Source of the DNA: Pseudomonadota bacterium
GTDB taxonomy: Bacteria > Pseudomonadota > Gammaproteobacteria > Burkholderiales > Burkholderiaceae_C
NCBI GenBank assembly: GCA_021819435.1
Contig: JAKARB010000002.1
Location: 248,001 to 312,000, forward strand
DNA length: 64,000 nucleotides
Direction: 5' to 3'
Of the stretch, positions 25,899 to 35,207 are shown one piece after another. A program made the translations under genes and the position numbers. The stretch's first letter is position 1. Each line of letters opens with the position of its first letter. The notes beneath the pieces are model-generated. The model had not been told where the DNA came from. It made no database searches and worked only from the letters and a program-made list of their open reading frames with translations.

Positions 25899-28016
25899 GT
25901 GCCTCGCCCGGCCGCCGCCAAGCCAACCGACGCCGCACCCAACCTGTCTGCCCCGCAGAAGGCCATGCATCGCCTGGGCCTGGTGCGCGACATCGACCTG
26001 GCCTTGCACCTGCCGCTGCGCTACGAGGACGAGACCGTCGTCACGCCCCTGCGGCAGGCGCGCGATGGCCAGACCGTGCAGGTCGAAGGCGAGGTGCGCG
26101 ACAACCGCATCGAGCAACGGGGCCGCCGCCAGCTCATCGTGCGGCTCGACGACGGCACTGGCGAGGTGCTGCTGCGCTTCCTGAACTTCTACGGCTCGCA
26201 GCAGAAGAGCTGGGCACCCGGCGTGCGCATGCGTGTGCGTGGCGAGTTGCGGCACGGCTTTTTCGGCCGTGAGATGGTGCACCCCACGGTGCGCATCGTG
26301 CGCGAAGACACGCCGCTGGCGACTTCGCTCACGCCGGTCTACCCCACCGGCGCAGGCCTGCCTCAGGCCTACCTGCGCAAAGCCATCGAAGCCGCGCTCA
26401 AACGGGCGCCACTCGATGAGGTGTTGCCGCATGGCACCTTGCCCGCGAACTGGCCCTCGTTGAGGCAGTCGCTGCACTTCCTGCACCACCCGCCGCCCGA
26501 TGCCTCGCTGCAAGCGCTCACAGAGCACCAGCACCCGGCCTGGCAGCGCCTGAAGTTCGAAGAGCTGCTGGCCCAGCAACTCTCGCGCCTGCAATCGAAG
26601 GCCGAACGCGCTCACTTGAAGGCGCCGCAACTGCCCTTGAAGACTGGCGGCCTGCACGAGCGCCTGCTGGGCGTGCTGCCCTTCGACCTCACCGCCGCGC
26701 AGCGCCGCGTGTGCGGCGAGATCGCGCTCGATCTGCAGCGCCCGCAACCCATGCACCGCCTGCTGCAGGGCGACGTGGGCTCGGGCAAGACGGTGGTGGC
26801 GGCGCTGTCCGCAGCCATCGCCATCGAGGCGGGCTGGCAGTGCGCGCTGATGGCGCCCACCGAGATCCTGGCCGAGCAGCACTTCCGCAAACTGGTGGGG
26901 TGGCTGGAGCCGTTGGGCGTGAAGGTGGCCTGGCTGACGGGCAGCCTGAAGCCCAAGGCCAAGCGCGAGCAGATCGCGGCCGTCGCATCGGGCGAGGCGC
27001 ATCTCGTGGTGGGCACGCACGCCGTCATCCAGGATCAGGTGGAGTTCGCCAAGCTCGGCCTGGCGCTCATCGATGAGCAACATCGATTCGGCGTGGCACA
27101 GCGCCTGCAATTGCGCCGCAAGCTGGAGAGCGCGGAGTTGGAGCCTCACCTGCTGATGATGAGCGCCACGCCGATCCCGCGCACGCTGGCCATGACCTAC
27201 CTCGCTGACCTGGAGGTCAGCGCCATCGACGAGTTGCCGCCGGGGCGCACGCCCATCGTCACGAAGGTTTTCGCCGACAGCCGCCGTGAGGAGGTCATCG
27301 AGCGCATCCGCGACGAGGTGGCGCGCGGCCGGCAGGTCTATTGGGTTTGCCCGCTGATCGATGAGACGGAGGTCAGCGACCAGACCGCCGACGCCATCGC
27401 CGGCCGTGACAGCGCCAAGCGTCCGCCGCTGGACCTCAGCAACGTCACCCAGACCCACCAGGACCTGAGCGAGGCACTGCCCGGCGTCGGCATCGGCCTG
27501 CTGCATGGGCGGCTGCCTGCCGCCGAGAAGGCCTCCGTGATGGAGCGCTTCGCGTCGGCGGCCTTGCAGGTGCTGGTGGCCACGACCGTCATCGAGGTGG
27601 GCGTGGACGTGCCCAATGCCAGCCTGATGGTCATCGAGCACGCCGAGCGCTTCGGGCTGAGCCAGTTGCACCAGTTGCGCGGCCGGGTGGGCCGTGGCGC
27701 GGTGGCCAGCGTGTGCGTGCTGCTGTATGCCTCGCCCTTGTCAGACTCGGGCAAGCAGCGCCTGCGGGCCATGGCCGAGACCACCGATGGCTTCGAGATC
27801 TCGCGTCGTGACCTCGAAATACGCGGGCCGGGCGAGTTCATGGGTTCACGCCAGTCGGGCGCGGCCCTGCTTCGCTTTGCCGATCTCAACGAAGACCAAG
27901 GCCTGCTGGCTCGTGTGCAGGCGGTGGCGCAACGGCTCTTGCGCGATCACCCCGAGGCCGCGAACCGGCACATCCAGCGCTGGTTGGGGCAGAAGGCCGA
28001 GTACCTGAAGGCCTGA
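25899..28016 (+). CDS. recG: ATP-dependent DNA helicase RecG
   Basis: 705 residues from GTG 25899, preceded by AGGAG at a 7-base spacing; an in-frame ATG lies at 25866. Order: N-terminal wedge/OB domain (VEGEVRDNRIEQRGRRQL region), then two helicase domains with Walker A GDVGSGKTVV, DEQH box (LIDEQHRFG), SATPIPRTLAMT, and the RecG tail with QLHQLRGRVGRG. RecG remodels stalled forks and Holliday junctions. In many Betaproteobacteria recG is next to oxyR; here six kilobases of sugar genes lie between them. Confidence 0.95.
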   Translation: MPRPAAAKPTDAAPNLSAPQKAMHRLGLVRDIDLALHLPLRYEDETVVTPLRQARDGQTVQVEGEVRDNRIEQRGRRQLIVRLDDGTGEVLLRFLNFYGSQQKSWAPGVRMRVRGELRHGFFGREMVHPTVRIVREDTPLATSLTPVYPTGAGLPQAYLRKAIEAALKRAPLDEVLPHGTLPANWPSLRQSLHFLHHPPPDASLQALTEHQHPAWQRLKFEELLAQQLSRLQSKAERAHLKAPQLPLKTGGLHERLLGVLPFDLTAAQRRVCGEIALDLQRPQPMHRLLQGDVGSGKTVVAALSAAIAIEAGWQCALMAPTEILAEQHFRKLVGWLEPLGVKVAWLTGSLKPKAKREQIAAVASGEAHLVVGTHAVIQDQVEFAKLGLALIDEQHRFGVAQRLQLRRKLESAELEPHLLMMSATPIPRTLAMTYLADLEVSAIDELPPGRTPIVTKVFADSRREEVIERIRDEVARGRQVYWVCPLIDETEVSDQTADAIAGRDSAKRPPLDLSNVTQTHQDLSEALPGVGIGLLHGRLPAAEKASVMERFASAALQVLVATTVIEVGVDVPNASLMVIEHAERFGLSQLHQLRGRVGRGAVASVCVLLYASPLSDSGKQRLRAMAETTDGFEISRRDLEIRGPGEFMGSRQSGAALLRFADLNEDQGLLARVQAVAQRLLRDHPEAANRHIQRWLGQKAEYLKA

Positions 28017-28025
28017 GGCCGGCAG

Positions 28026-28057
28026 GGGCATGGCGCGGCCGCCGCGAGGCCATGCCC
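28026..28057. repeat. Hairpin between recG and glk
   Basis: GGGCATGGC pairs perfectly with GCCATGCCC across a 14-base loop that can itself pair (GCGG/CCGC). It follows the recG stop by 9 bp. There is no T-run, so termination would need Rho or the hairpin may protect the recG 3' end. Confidence 0.4.
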
Positions 28058-28164
28058 ACTATGATGAGTCGCGCCGTCCCCCGGCGGGGCGACGGTGAGA
28101 GAGTGTGAAAGGATCAGGCAGCGCTCGAACAGTGCTCGAACATCGATCACACAAGGACATCAGC

Positions 28165-29226
28165 ATGCCCCTCACTTCATTGATGCCCAACTCATCCATG
28201 CCCGGCTCGTCTGGCACGCCCCACCTCCACCTCTGCGCCGACATCGGCGGCACCCATGCCCGGCTGGCGCTGGCCGAGGTCAGAGCTGATTCACGCGTGT
28301 CGATCCTGGCCGTCGAGCGCTACCTCGCCAGCGAAACGGGTTCACTCGCCGCCACGCTGAAGCGCTTCGCCGCGCAGTTCCCCGAGCCTTGGGCGCGGGG
28401 CGTGCGTTCTGCCTGCTTTGGCGTCGCGGGGCCCGTGGTCGATGGGCGCGTGGAGATGACCAACCTGGACTGGGTGATCGACGAGCGCGAGCTCCGCCAG
28501 ATGCTCGGTGGCGTGCCGTCGAAAGTGATCAACGACTTCGAAGCTGCGGCGAGGGGGGTGGACGCCATGGGCGACGCGGACCTGGCCTGCCTGCAACCCG
28601 GGGCAGTGAAACACCCCGCACACCAGCTCGTCATCGGTGCGGGCACGGGCTTGGGCGTGGCTTGGCGTTTGCAGATGCCCGGCCAGGCTCCGGGTCGGCA
28701 CCAGGTGTTTCCGGGGGAGGGCGGCCACATGGCCTTCGCGCCAGTCAGTGCGGTGCAGGACCGCTGCCTGGCGCGGTTGCGGCCCGAGCTGGGGGGCGCC
28801 GTGTCGGTCGAGCACCTGATCTCGGGGCCGGGCCTGGTGCGCTTGCACGCGGCCATCGCGCAAGACCTCGGCGTGCCTTCGCAAGCGCTGGAAGGTCTGA
28901 CGGCGAAGGACGTGATGGAGCGCGCCACATCTGGCCAGGACGCGGTCGCGGCGCAGGCGCTCGATGAGTTCCTGCTGGCCTATGGCGCGGCGGCGGGCAG
29001 CCTGGCGCTGACCTTGATGGCCCGTGGCGGGGTTTACCTGGCGGGTGGGCTGGCCGCACGCTGGCCGGATTGCGTGCGGCAAGGCGCCTTCATGCGTGGA
29101 TTCCGGCTGGCCGGACCCTACCAAGCGATGCTGTCTTCCTGGCCCGTCCACATCGTGCTCAACCCCGACCTGGGTCTGCTGGGGGCGGCTCTGACGGCGT
29201 CCGTTGAGGTGGGCCATGGCGTGTGA
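28165..29226 (+). CDS. glk: Glucokinase (bacterial type, ROK-unrelated)
   Basis: 353 residues from ATG 28165 with AAGGA eight bases before. ATP-binding and sugar motifs: CADIGGTHARLAL, INDFEAAARG, VIGAGTGLGVAW and FPGEGGHMAF. Phosphorylates glucose to glucose 6-phosphate. Its last 68 bp overlap the end of otsB on the opposite strand. With otsAB and the GH15 enzyme nearby, it could re-enter glucose released from trehalose or glucans into metabolism. Confidence 0.92.
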   Translation: MPLTSLMPNSSMPGSSGTPHLHLCADIGGTHARLALAEVRADSRVSILAVERYLASETGSLAATLKRFAAQFPEPWARGVRSACFGVAGPVVDGRVEMTNLDWVIDERELRQMLGGVPSKVINDFEAAARGVDAMGDADLACLQPGAVKHPAHQLVIGAGTGLGVAWRLQMPGQAPGRHQVFPGEGGHMAFAPVSAVQDRCLARLRPELGGAVSVEHLISGPGLVRLHAAIAQDLGVPSQALEGLTAKDVMERATSGQDAVAAQALDEFLLAYGAAAGSLALTLMARGGVYLAGGLAARWPDCVRQGAFMRGFRLAGPYQAMLSSWPVHIVLNPDLGLLGAALTASVEVGHGV

Positions 29227-29983
29227 AAGCGGTGAGCAACTGCTGCAGCATGGGTGCCATTTCAACGTGGCTGTCGAGGAAAAAACGAGCGCTTGACATC
29301 GTGTCCTCGCGCCCGATGCGCACGGTCAGCCACCCCGCGGGCACTTTCTGAAAGACCGGTTCGTCGTTGACATCGTCGCCGATGAAGACCCCGACGCCGC
29401 AGCCCAGGCGCGCGGCGAGCTGGTTGACGGCGTCGCCCTTGTCTGGCGCATGCTCGGCAACGATGTTGACCACGCATTTACCGCCGAAGGCTCGCACGCC
29501 CCCAGGCAATGCATGGATCAAGGCGCCAATGAGCCGCATCGCTGCCTCCTGATCGGGTGCGAGCCGGTGGTGCAGGGCCAGCGACTGCCCTTTGTCCTCC
29601 AACACGATGCCGGCCGCTGCGAGTTCGGCCTGCTGAGCGTGAAGCAGTTGCCGCGCTGGCGCGATGGCGGCCTGCCAATCGAACGTTGGCTGATCGGCCA
29701 GCCAGTCGGTTGGGGCCTCCGCGCCATGGCTGCCGATGATGCAGTGCGGCTCGAAGCCCAGCCGGTGGCGCACATCGGCCACGCTGCGTCCGGTGACGAT
29801 GGCCGTGGGCAGCACCTCGGCGAGCTGGCTCAGCCGCAGTCGCAGGCTCAGCGGCACCATGGCATCGTCCGGGCGCGCCACGATCGGCGCCAGCGTGCCG
29901 TCGAAATCGAATGCCAGCAAGGGCCGGCCGGCCATCACGGTGTCGATGGCCTGTTGTCCTTCGCGAGAAAAAAGGTGCTTCAT
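29159..29983 (-). CDS. otsB: Trehalose-6-phosphate phosphatase
   Basis: 274 residues of the HAD superfamily. Nucleophile motif [25 protein letters not shown] and the metal-binding [10 protein letters not shown] are all present. Removes phosphate from trehalose 6-phosphate. Starts 8 bp after the stop of otsA, so both are one transcript. ATG 29981-29983; the frame continues open upstream only as otsA antisense-phase sequence. Confidence 0.93.
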   Translation of the reverse strand: MKHLFSREGQQAIDTVMAGRPLLAFDFDGTLAPIVARPDDAMVPLSLRLRLSQLAEVLPTAIVTGRSVADVRHRLGFEPHCIIGSHGAEAPTDWLADQPTFDWQAAIAPARQLLHAQQAELAAAGIVLEDKGQSLALHHRLAPDQEAAMRLIGALIHALPGGVRAFGGKCVVNIVAEHAPDKGDAVNQLAARLGCGVGVFIGDDVNDEPVFQKVPAGWLTVRIGREDTMSSARFFLDSHVEMAPMLQQLLTAFTRHGPPQRTPSEPPPADPGRG

Positions 29984-29991
29984 GGTGGGGT

Positions 29992-32235
29992 TCAGGCGAC
30001 GGTCTGGTGTTGCTTGAGTCGGGCCTCGATGCGTTCGCGCAAGCGCCATCGGCCGGCATCGGTGAGCATGCGTCCGGCCCAGCGGAAGACGTTGGCTTCG
30101 CGGATCGTCATGCGCAGGCTGGCCATGCGTTCGCGCTGTTCGGCCTCGGGCATGCTCAGGGCGCGGTGCAGGGCTTCGGCGGTTTCTTCCACGTGGTACG
30201 GGTTGACGATCAGCGCTTCTTGCAACTCGCGTGCGGCGCCCGCGAAGCGGCTGAGGATCAAGACACCACGCTCGTCGTCGCGCGCTGCGGCGAACTCTTT
30301 GCACACCAGGTTCATGCCGTCGTGCAGGCTGGTGACCACGCACACGTCGGCGGCGCGGTACAGCACGTTGACCTCGTCCGGCTCGTGGTGCTCGGCCAGC
30401 AGCCGCACCGGCGCGATGCCGTCCTTCGAGAAGCGGGCGTTGATGCGGTCGGCCGTGCGTTGCACGCGCTGCTGGAACTCGCGGTACTCCTCCAGCGCGC
30501 CACGGGTGGGCGCGGCCACCTGGACGAAGCTCACCTGGCCGATCCATTCGGGGTGCCGCTCCAGCAAGCGCTCAACGGCGTAGAGGCGCTCCAGGATGCC
30601 CTTGGTGTAGTCGAAGCGGTCGACGCCCAGGACGATGCGGTGGTTCGGGGGCAGGCCCAGCTTCTCGCCGACCTGGGCTCGGCAGGTCGCGACATCAGGC
30701 CACTTGAGGCGCTGGGCTTCCGTGGGCCATGCGATCGAGATCGGGTAGCTCTCGATGAGCGTGTCGGATTCCTGGTGCGAGATCGTCGAGTGCTCGTGCT
30801 CGATGCGGGCTTCGAGGTAGCGGTCCACTGTCTCGATGAAGTTCTTGCAGTGATAACGCGTGTGGAAGCCCAGGATGGTGCTGCCCAGCATGCCGCGCAG
30901 CAGCTCCTGTCGCCACGGGCAGATGCCGAAAGATTCGGGGTTGGGCCAGGGGATGTGCCAGAAGGTGATGATGGTGGCACGCGGCAGCTTCTCGCGCACC
31001 ATGGCGGGCAGCAGCGCGAAGTGGTAGTCCTGCACCAGCACGACCGGGTCTTCGCTGCGGGCCTCGGCCACGACGGCATCGGCGAAGCGTTGGTTGACGG
31101 TGCGGTAGTGCTGCCAGTCTGACTCGCGGAAAACCGGCCGCACGTGGGCCACATGGCAAAGCGGCCACAGGCCTTCGTTGGCCAGGCCTTGGTAGTAGCC
31201 TTGCTCCTCCTCCGGGCTCAGCCAGATGCGCCGCAGCGTGTAGTCCTCCTGGCCGGGCGGCACGCGCACCCGGTCGTGATCGTCGACGTTCTGGGCGTCG
31301 GCACTGCCGCTGCCATGGGCGATCCAGGTGCCCGAGCACGCACGCATCACCGGCTCGACGGCCGTCACCAGGCCGCTGGCCGGGCGCTTGAGCACCACGC
31401 CGTTCGGACCCTGCTCATGGATGTAGGGCTCGCGGTTTGAGACCACGATGAGCTCATCGCCACGCAGTTGCGATTTCAGCAGCGAGCGCAAGCGCTCTGG
31501 CGTCCACTCCGTCTCGGGGCCCAGTCCGCGCCGGTACTCGTCTTCGAGGTTGCGCAGGCGCGCGCGAAGGTCGAAGGCCAGGGGCGCGAGCTCGGGCGCG
31601 TTGCGAATCGTGGGCGGGGCGATGAGGCCTTCGCCGCTGAGCAGCGCCCGCGCTCCCGCGATCCAGCCGCGCCAGGTGAGTTGCGCCACCACCATGGTGA
31701 TGAGCGCGATGATCAGGCCCAAGCCTGCAAGCAGCAATTGCAGGTAATGCTGGGTGTCCTTGCTGCGGCGCTCGATGAAGCTCATGTCGTGCAGCAACAC
31801 CAGGTCGGCCAAGCGTTGGCCCACGCTGTCGTGGACGGGGTACACGCTGACCTGCACGCCGCCCCCATCCAATTGCATGCGGGCAGAGTCCTGCAAGGAT
31901 GCTTGGCGCAACTGCGCGCAAGTCACGCTCGCGGGCAACGCTGCGGTGTGAACAAGCGGTGCGCCCTCATCAACGCACAGCCCGATGGCCACCAGGCGTT
32001 CGTCTTGCATGACGCGATCGAAGAGCGCCTGCAGGCGGGGCGTTGAATCATCCGCCAGGCGTTCTTCGATCGCGTCGGACATGCTGTTGGCCACGAGCGA
32101 GCCGCGCAGCGTGACATCGCGTGAGAACCAGTGCAGCATCAGCTTGTCCATCAAGGGCAGGGCCAGGTAGGCCGTGACCAGCATCGTGGCGACAAGCGGC
32201 AACAGGAAGCGCAGTTGCATGCGGAATGTGTTCAT
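29992..32235 (-). CDS. otsA: Trehalose-6-phosphate synthase with sensor-like membrane N-terminus
   Basis: 747 residues from ATG 32235 (AGAAGGG upstream). Residues about 7-28 and 164-185 are membrane helices enclosing a periplasmic region of about 135 residues; a HAMP-like linker (about 186-235) follows. Residues 260-740 are a GT20 synthase: [59 protein letters not shown]. It joins UDP- or ADP-glucose to glucose 6-phosphate. Usual OtsA is about 470 residues and soluble. The added part looks like the sensing half of a histidine kinase, so activity may respond to a periplasmic or membrane cue such as osmolarity; this is inference. Confidence 0.9.
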   Translation of the reverse strand: MNTFRMQLRFLLPLVATMLVTAYLALPLMDKLMLHWFSRDVTLRGSLVANSMSDAIEERLADDSTPRLQALFDRVMQDERLVAIGLCVDEGAPLVHTAALPASVTCAQLRQASLQDSARMQLDGGGVQVSVYPVHDSVGQRLADLVLLHDMSFIERRSKDTQHYLQLLLAGLGLIIALITMVVAQLTWRGWIAGARALLSGEGLIAPPTIRNAPELAPLAFDLRARLRNLEDEYRRGLGPETEWTPERLRSLLKSQLRGDELIVVSNREPYIHEQGPNGVVLKRPASGLVTAVEPVMRACSGTWIAHGSGSADAQNVDDHDRVRVPPGQEDYTLRRIWLSPEEEQGYYQGLANEGLWPLCHVAHVRPVFRESDWQHYRTVNQRFADAVVAEARSEDPVVLVQDYHFALLPAMVREKLPRATIITFWHIPWPNPESFGICPWRQELLRGMLGSTILGFHTRYHCKNFIETVDRYLEARIEHEHSTISHQESDTLIESYPISIAWPTEAQRLKWPDVATCRAQVGEKLGLPPNHRIVLGVDRFDYTKGILERLYAVERLLERHPEWIGQVSFVQVAAPTRGALEEYREFQQRVQRTADRINARFSKDGIAPVRLLAEHHEPDEVNVLYRAADVCVVTSLHDGMNLVCKEFAAARDDERGVLILSRFAGAARELQEALIVNPYHVEETAEALHRALSMPEAEQRERMASLRMTIREANVFRWAGRMLTDAGRWRLRERIEARLKQHQTVA

Positions 32236-32311
32236 CGATGACCCTTCTGACTGTGTCGGTATCACACTCATCGAGCGCAATGCATTTTGCTCAAATACGG
32301 TGACGGTCGAT

Positions 32312-32325
32312 GTCACACCTGTGAC
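32312..32325. promoter_or_regulatory. Palindrome in the otsA/GH15 divergent promoter region
   Basis: GTCACA-CC-TGTGAC is a perfect 14-bp palindrome midway between the two divergent starts (77 bp from otsA, 33 bp from the GH15 gene). A further GTGAC copy lies 12 bp upstream of it. A shared operator is plausible; the cognate regulator is not known. Confidence 0.45.
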
Positions 32326-32357
32326 CTTCCGTTTCTGGCAAACCGGAGTGTGTGTTC

Positions 32358-34169
32358 ATGACGAAGGATCCCCTTGATCACCAAGCCTCGTTGAACTTGG
32401 GCCTGATAGGCAATTGCAGCATCAGTGCCTTGGTTGACGATCGGGCTCGCATGGTGTGGAGTTGCATGCCGCGCTTCGATGGCGAGCCCGTGTTCCATGC
32501 GCTGCTCGATTCGGGCGGCGGCATCGGTCATGACGGCCTGATGGAGGTGGAGCTGGAGGGGCTGCAGCGATGGGAGCAGGCCTATGACGCCGGCACCGCC
32601 ATCTTGCGCACGCGCCTGTTCGATGCACAGGGCCAAGGGGTCGAGGTGGTGGACTTCGCACCTCGCTTCGTCATGCGCGACCGCACCTTCCGGCCTGCGC
32701 AATTGGTGCGCCGCATCCGTCCCATCGGCGGTCACCCACGGGTGCGCGTGCGCATCAGGCCAAAGGCCCGCTGGGGCGCGGTCGAGCCCACGCGCACAAG
32801 AGGCAGCCACCACTTGCGCTTCGTCGCGCCCGACTGGGTCATGCGCGTGACCACCAACGCCCCGTTGACCTATGTCGCCGACGAGACCTGGTTCTCTCTG
32901 GCCGCTCCGGTCAGCTTCCTGCTGGGACCGGATGAAACCTTGGGTGGTGGCATCGAGGACACGGCCCGCGATTTCGAAGAGCAGACCTTCATGCATTGGC
33001 GCCAATGGACCCGGCGCCTCGCGTTGCCTTTCGAGTGGCAGGAGGCGGTGATCCGCGCAGCCATCACGCTCAAGCTCTGCCAGTTCGAAGAGACCGGGGC
33101 CATCGTGGCGGCCATGACCACCAGCATCCCCGAGGCGCCGGGCAGCCAGCGCAACTGGGACTACCGATACTGCTGGATCCGCGACGCCTTCTTCGTCGTG
33201 CGGGCGCTCAACAGCCTGTCCGAAGTCGGCACCATGGAGGACTACCTGCGCTGGCTGCAAGACGTGGTGCGTGGCGCCGACGAGGGCCATGTGCAGCCCC
33301 TGTATGGGCTTGGCCTGGAGTCGCACCTGCCCGAGCAGGCGTTACCGCACCTCTCGGGCTACCGGGGCATGGGGCCGGTGCGCGTGGGCAACCAGGCGCA
33401 TGAACACTTCCAGCATGACGTCTACGGCAACATCGTGCTGGGCGCGGCCCAGTCCTTCCACGACCACCGGCTTTTCAGGCGCGCGGACGCGCACGATTTC
33501 GCCATCCTCGAACGCATGGGCGAGCGGGCCTGGCTGCTGCACGACCAACCCGATGCCGGCATGTGGGAGTTGCGCACGCGCTCTCGCGTGCACACCTCAT
33601 CCTCGCTGATGTGCTGGGCGGCCTGCGACCGGCTCGCCAAGATCGCCTCCGCCATCGGGCAGCTCGATCGCGTGGCTCACTGGGCCCAGCGCGCCAGAGA
33701 CATCCGCGAGAAGATCCTCGCCCAGGCCTGGAACCCGCAGCGGCAGGCGTTCGTGGAGAGCTTCGGCGGGCGTGACCTCGACGCCAGCGTGTTGCTCATG
33801 TGCGAGGTCGGCTTCATCGCGCCGCAAGACCCGCGCTTCATCTCGACCGTCGCCGCGTTGGAATCGACCTTGTGCGACGGCCCCTTCATGCGTCGCTATG
33901 AAGCACCCGATGACTTCGGTCGTCCCGAGACGGCGTTCAACGTCTGCACCTTCTGGCGCATCGACGCGCTGGCGCGCATCGGCCGCACCGAGCAGGCGCG
34001 CGAGATCTTCGAGTCCATGCTGGCCTGCCGCAACCACGTGGGCCTGCTCTCCGAAGACATCGCGCCCAAGACGGGTGAGCTGTGGGGCAACTTCCCGCAG
34101 ACCTATTCGATGGTCGGCATCATCAATGGCGCGGTGCGGCTGTCGCGTCCCTGGGACCACGTGGTGTGA
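32358..34169 (+). CDS. Glycoside hydrolase family 15 protein (glucoamylase/trehalase type)
   Basis: 603 residues from ATG 32358 with GGAG nine bases before (GTG 32352 is in frame but too close to that site). N-terminal beta domain (about 1-230), opening with LGLIGNCSISALVDD, then an (alpha/alpha)6 barrel with NWDYRYCWIRDAFF and a C-terminal LLSEDIAPKTGELWGNFPQTYS, the usual GH15 acid/base regions. Cytoplasmic, no signal. Bacterial GH15 enzymes include glucoamylases and true trehalases; the divergent otsAB pair makes trehalase attractive but not proven. Confidence 0.88.
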   Translation: MTKDPLDHQASLNLGLIGNCSISALVDDRARMVWSCMPRFDGEPVFHALLDSGGGIGHDGLMEVELEGLQRWEQAYDAGTAILRTRLFDAQGQGVEVVDFAPRFVMRDRTFRPAQLVRRIRPIGGHPRVRVRIRPKARWGAVEPTRTRGSHHLRFVAPDWVMRVTTNAPLTYVADETWFSLAAPVSFLLGPDETLGGGIEDTARDFEEQTFMHWRQWTRRLALPFEWQEAVIRAAITLKLCQFEETGAIVAAMTTSIPEAPGSQRNWDYRYCWIRDAFFVVRALNSLSEVGTMEDYLRWLQDVVRGADEGHVQPLYGLGLESHLPEQALPHLSGYRGMGPVRVGNQAHEHFQHDVYGNIVLGAAQSFHDHRLFRRADAHDFAILERMGERAWLLHDQPDAGMWELRTRSRVHTSSSLMCWAACDRLAKIASAIGQLDRVAHWAQRARDIREKILAQAWNPQRQAFVESFGGRDLDASVLLMCEVGFIAPQDPRFISTVAALESTLCDGPFMRRYEAPDDFGRPETAFNVCTFWRIDALARIGRTEQAREIFESMLACRNHVGLLSEDIAPKTGELWGNFPQTYSMVGIINGAVRLSRPWDHVV

Positions 34170-34209
34170 GCGTGCAGGGCCTCGGTGATGCCTTGGTTAA
34201 GATGCCCGC

Positions 34210-35133
34210 ATGACCCTCACCGAACTTCGCTACATCGTGGCCGTGGCCCGTGAACGCCACTTCGGGCGCGCGGCCGAAGCCTGCTTCGTGTCGCAGCCTA
34301 CCTTGTCCGTGGCCGTCAAGAAGCTGGAAGAAGAACTCGATGTCAAGCTCTTCGAGCGGGGCAGCAACGAGGTCAGCGTCACGCCGCTCGGTGAAGAAAT
34401 CATCCGCCAGGCCCAGTCGGTGCTGGAGCAGGCTCAATCCATCAAGGAGATCGCCAAGCGCGGCAAGGACCCATTGGCCGGCCCACTGCGCCTGGGGGTG
34501 ATCTACACCATTGGCCCCTATCTCCTGCCAGACCTGGTGCGCAACGCCATCGCCCAAGTGCCCCAAATGCCCTTGATGTTGCAAGAGAACTTCACCGCTC
34601 GCTTGCTCGACATGCTGCGCTCGGGTGAGCTCGATTGCGCCATCCTGGCCGAGCCCTTCCCTGACACCAACCTGGCGCTCGCGCCGTTGTATGACGAGCC
34701 TTTTCTGGTGGCCGTGCCGCGCACCCACCAACTGGCCAAGCACGAACGCATCAACGCCGAGGCGCTCAAGCAGGAGACCATGTTGTTGCTGGGCACCGGG
34801 CATTGCTTTCGCGACCACGTGCTCGAGGTCTGCCCGGAGTTCGCGCGCTTTTCGAGCAACGCCGAAGGCATCCGCAAGAGCTTTGAAGGCTCTTCGCTCG
34901 AAACCATCAAGCACATGGTGGCCGCAGGCATGGGCGTGACGGTGGTGCCGCAGTTGTCGGTGCCCCAGGCGCCGAACCCGCACGTCATCTACATCCCCTT
35001 TGAGGACCCGGTGCCCACGCGCCGCGTGGTGCTGGCCTGGCGCCGCAGTTTCACGCGCTACGAGGCCATTGCAGCGCTGCGCAATGCCGTCTACGCCTGC
35101 CCGCTGGAGGGTGTGCAGCGCTTGACGCACTGA
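34210..35133 (+). CDS. oxyR: Hydrogen peroxide sensor, LysR-family regulator OxyR
   Basis: 307 residues. LysR HTH at 1-60 (HFGRAAEACFVSQPTLSVAVK, in part) and an effector domain in which the redox pair C199 and C208 (GTGHCFRDHVLEVC) falls at exactly the E. coli OxyR numbers, so disulfide-based peroxide sensing should be intact. Monocistronic by layout: 40 bp after the GH15 gene and tail to tail with the BPSS1780-family gene. Confidence 0.95.
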   Translation: MTLTELRYIVAVARERHFGRAAEACFVSQPTLSVAVKKLEEELDVKLFERGSNEVSVTPLGEEIIRQAQSVLEQAQSIKEIAKRGKDPLAGPLRLGVIYTIGPYLLPDLVRNAIAQVPQMPLMLQENFTARLLDMLRSGELDCAILAEPFPDTNLALAPLYDEPFLVAVPRTHQLAKHERINAEALKQETMLLLGTGHCFRDHVLEVCPEFARFSSNAEGIRKSFEGSSLETIKHMVAAGMGVTVVPQLSVPQAPNPHVIYIPFEDPVPTRRVVLAWRRSFTRYEAIAALRNAVYACPLEGVQRLTH

Positions 35134-35207
35134 GTGCAGGCGCTGCACCGGGCTCCGATCAACCGAGTCCGAAGCCAGGCACGCCTTTGATCAGGCAGGC
35201 TGCCTCA

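Noticed and set aside
35134-35148. Hairpin GTGCAG-GCG-CTGCAC after oxyR as a terminator
   Set aside because: No T-run on either side and a 3-base loop; too weak to annotate.
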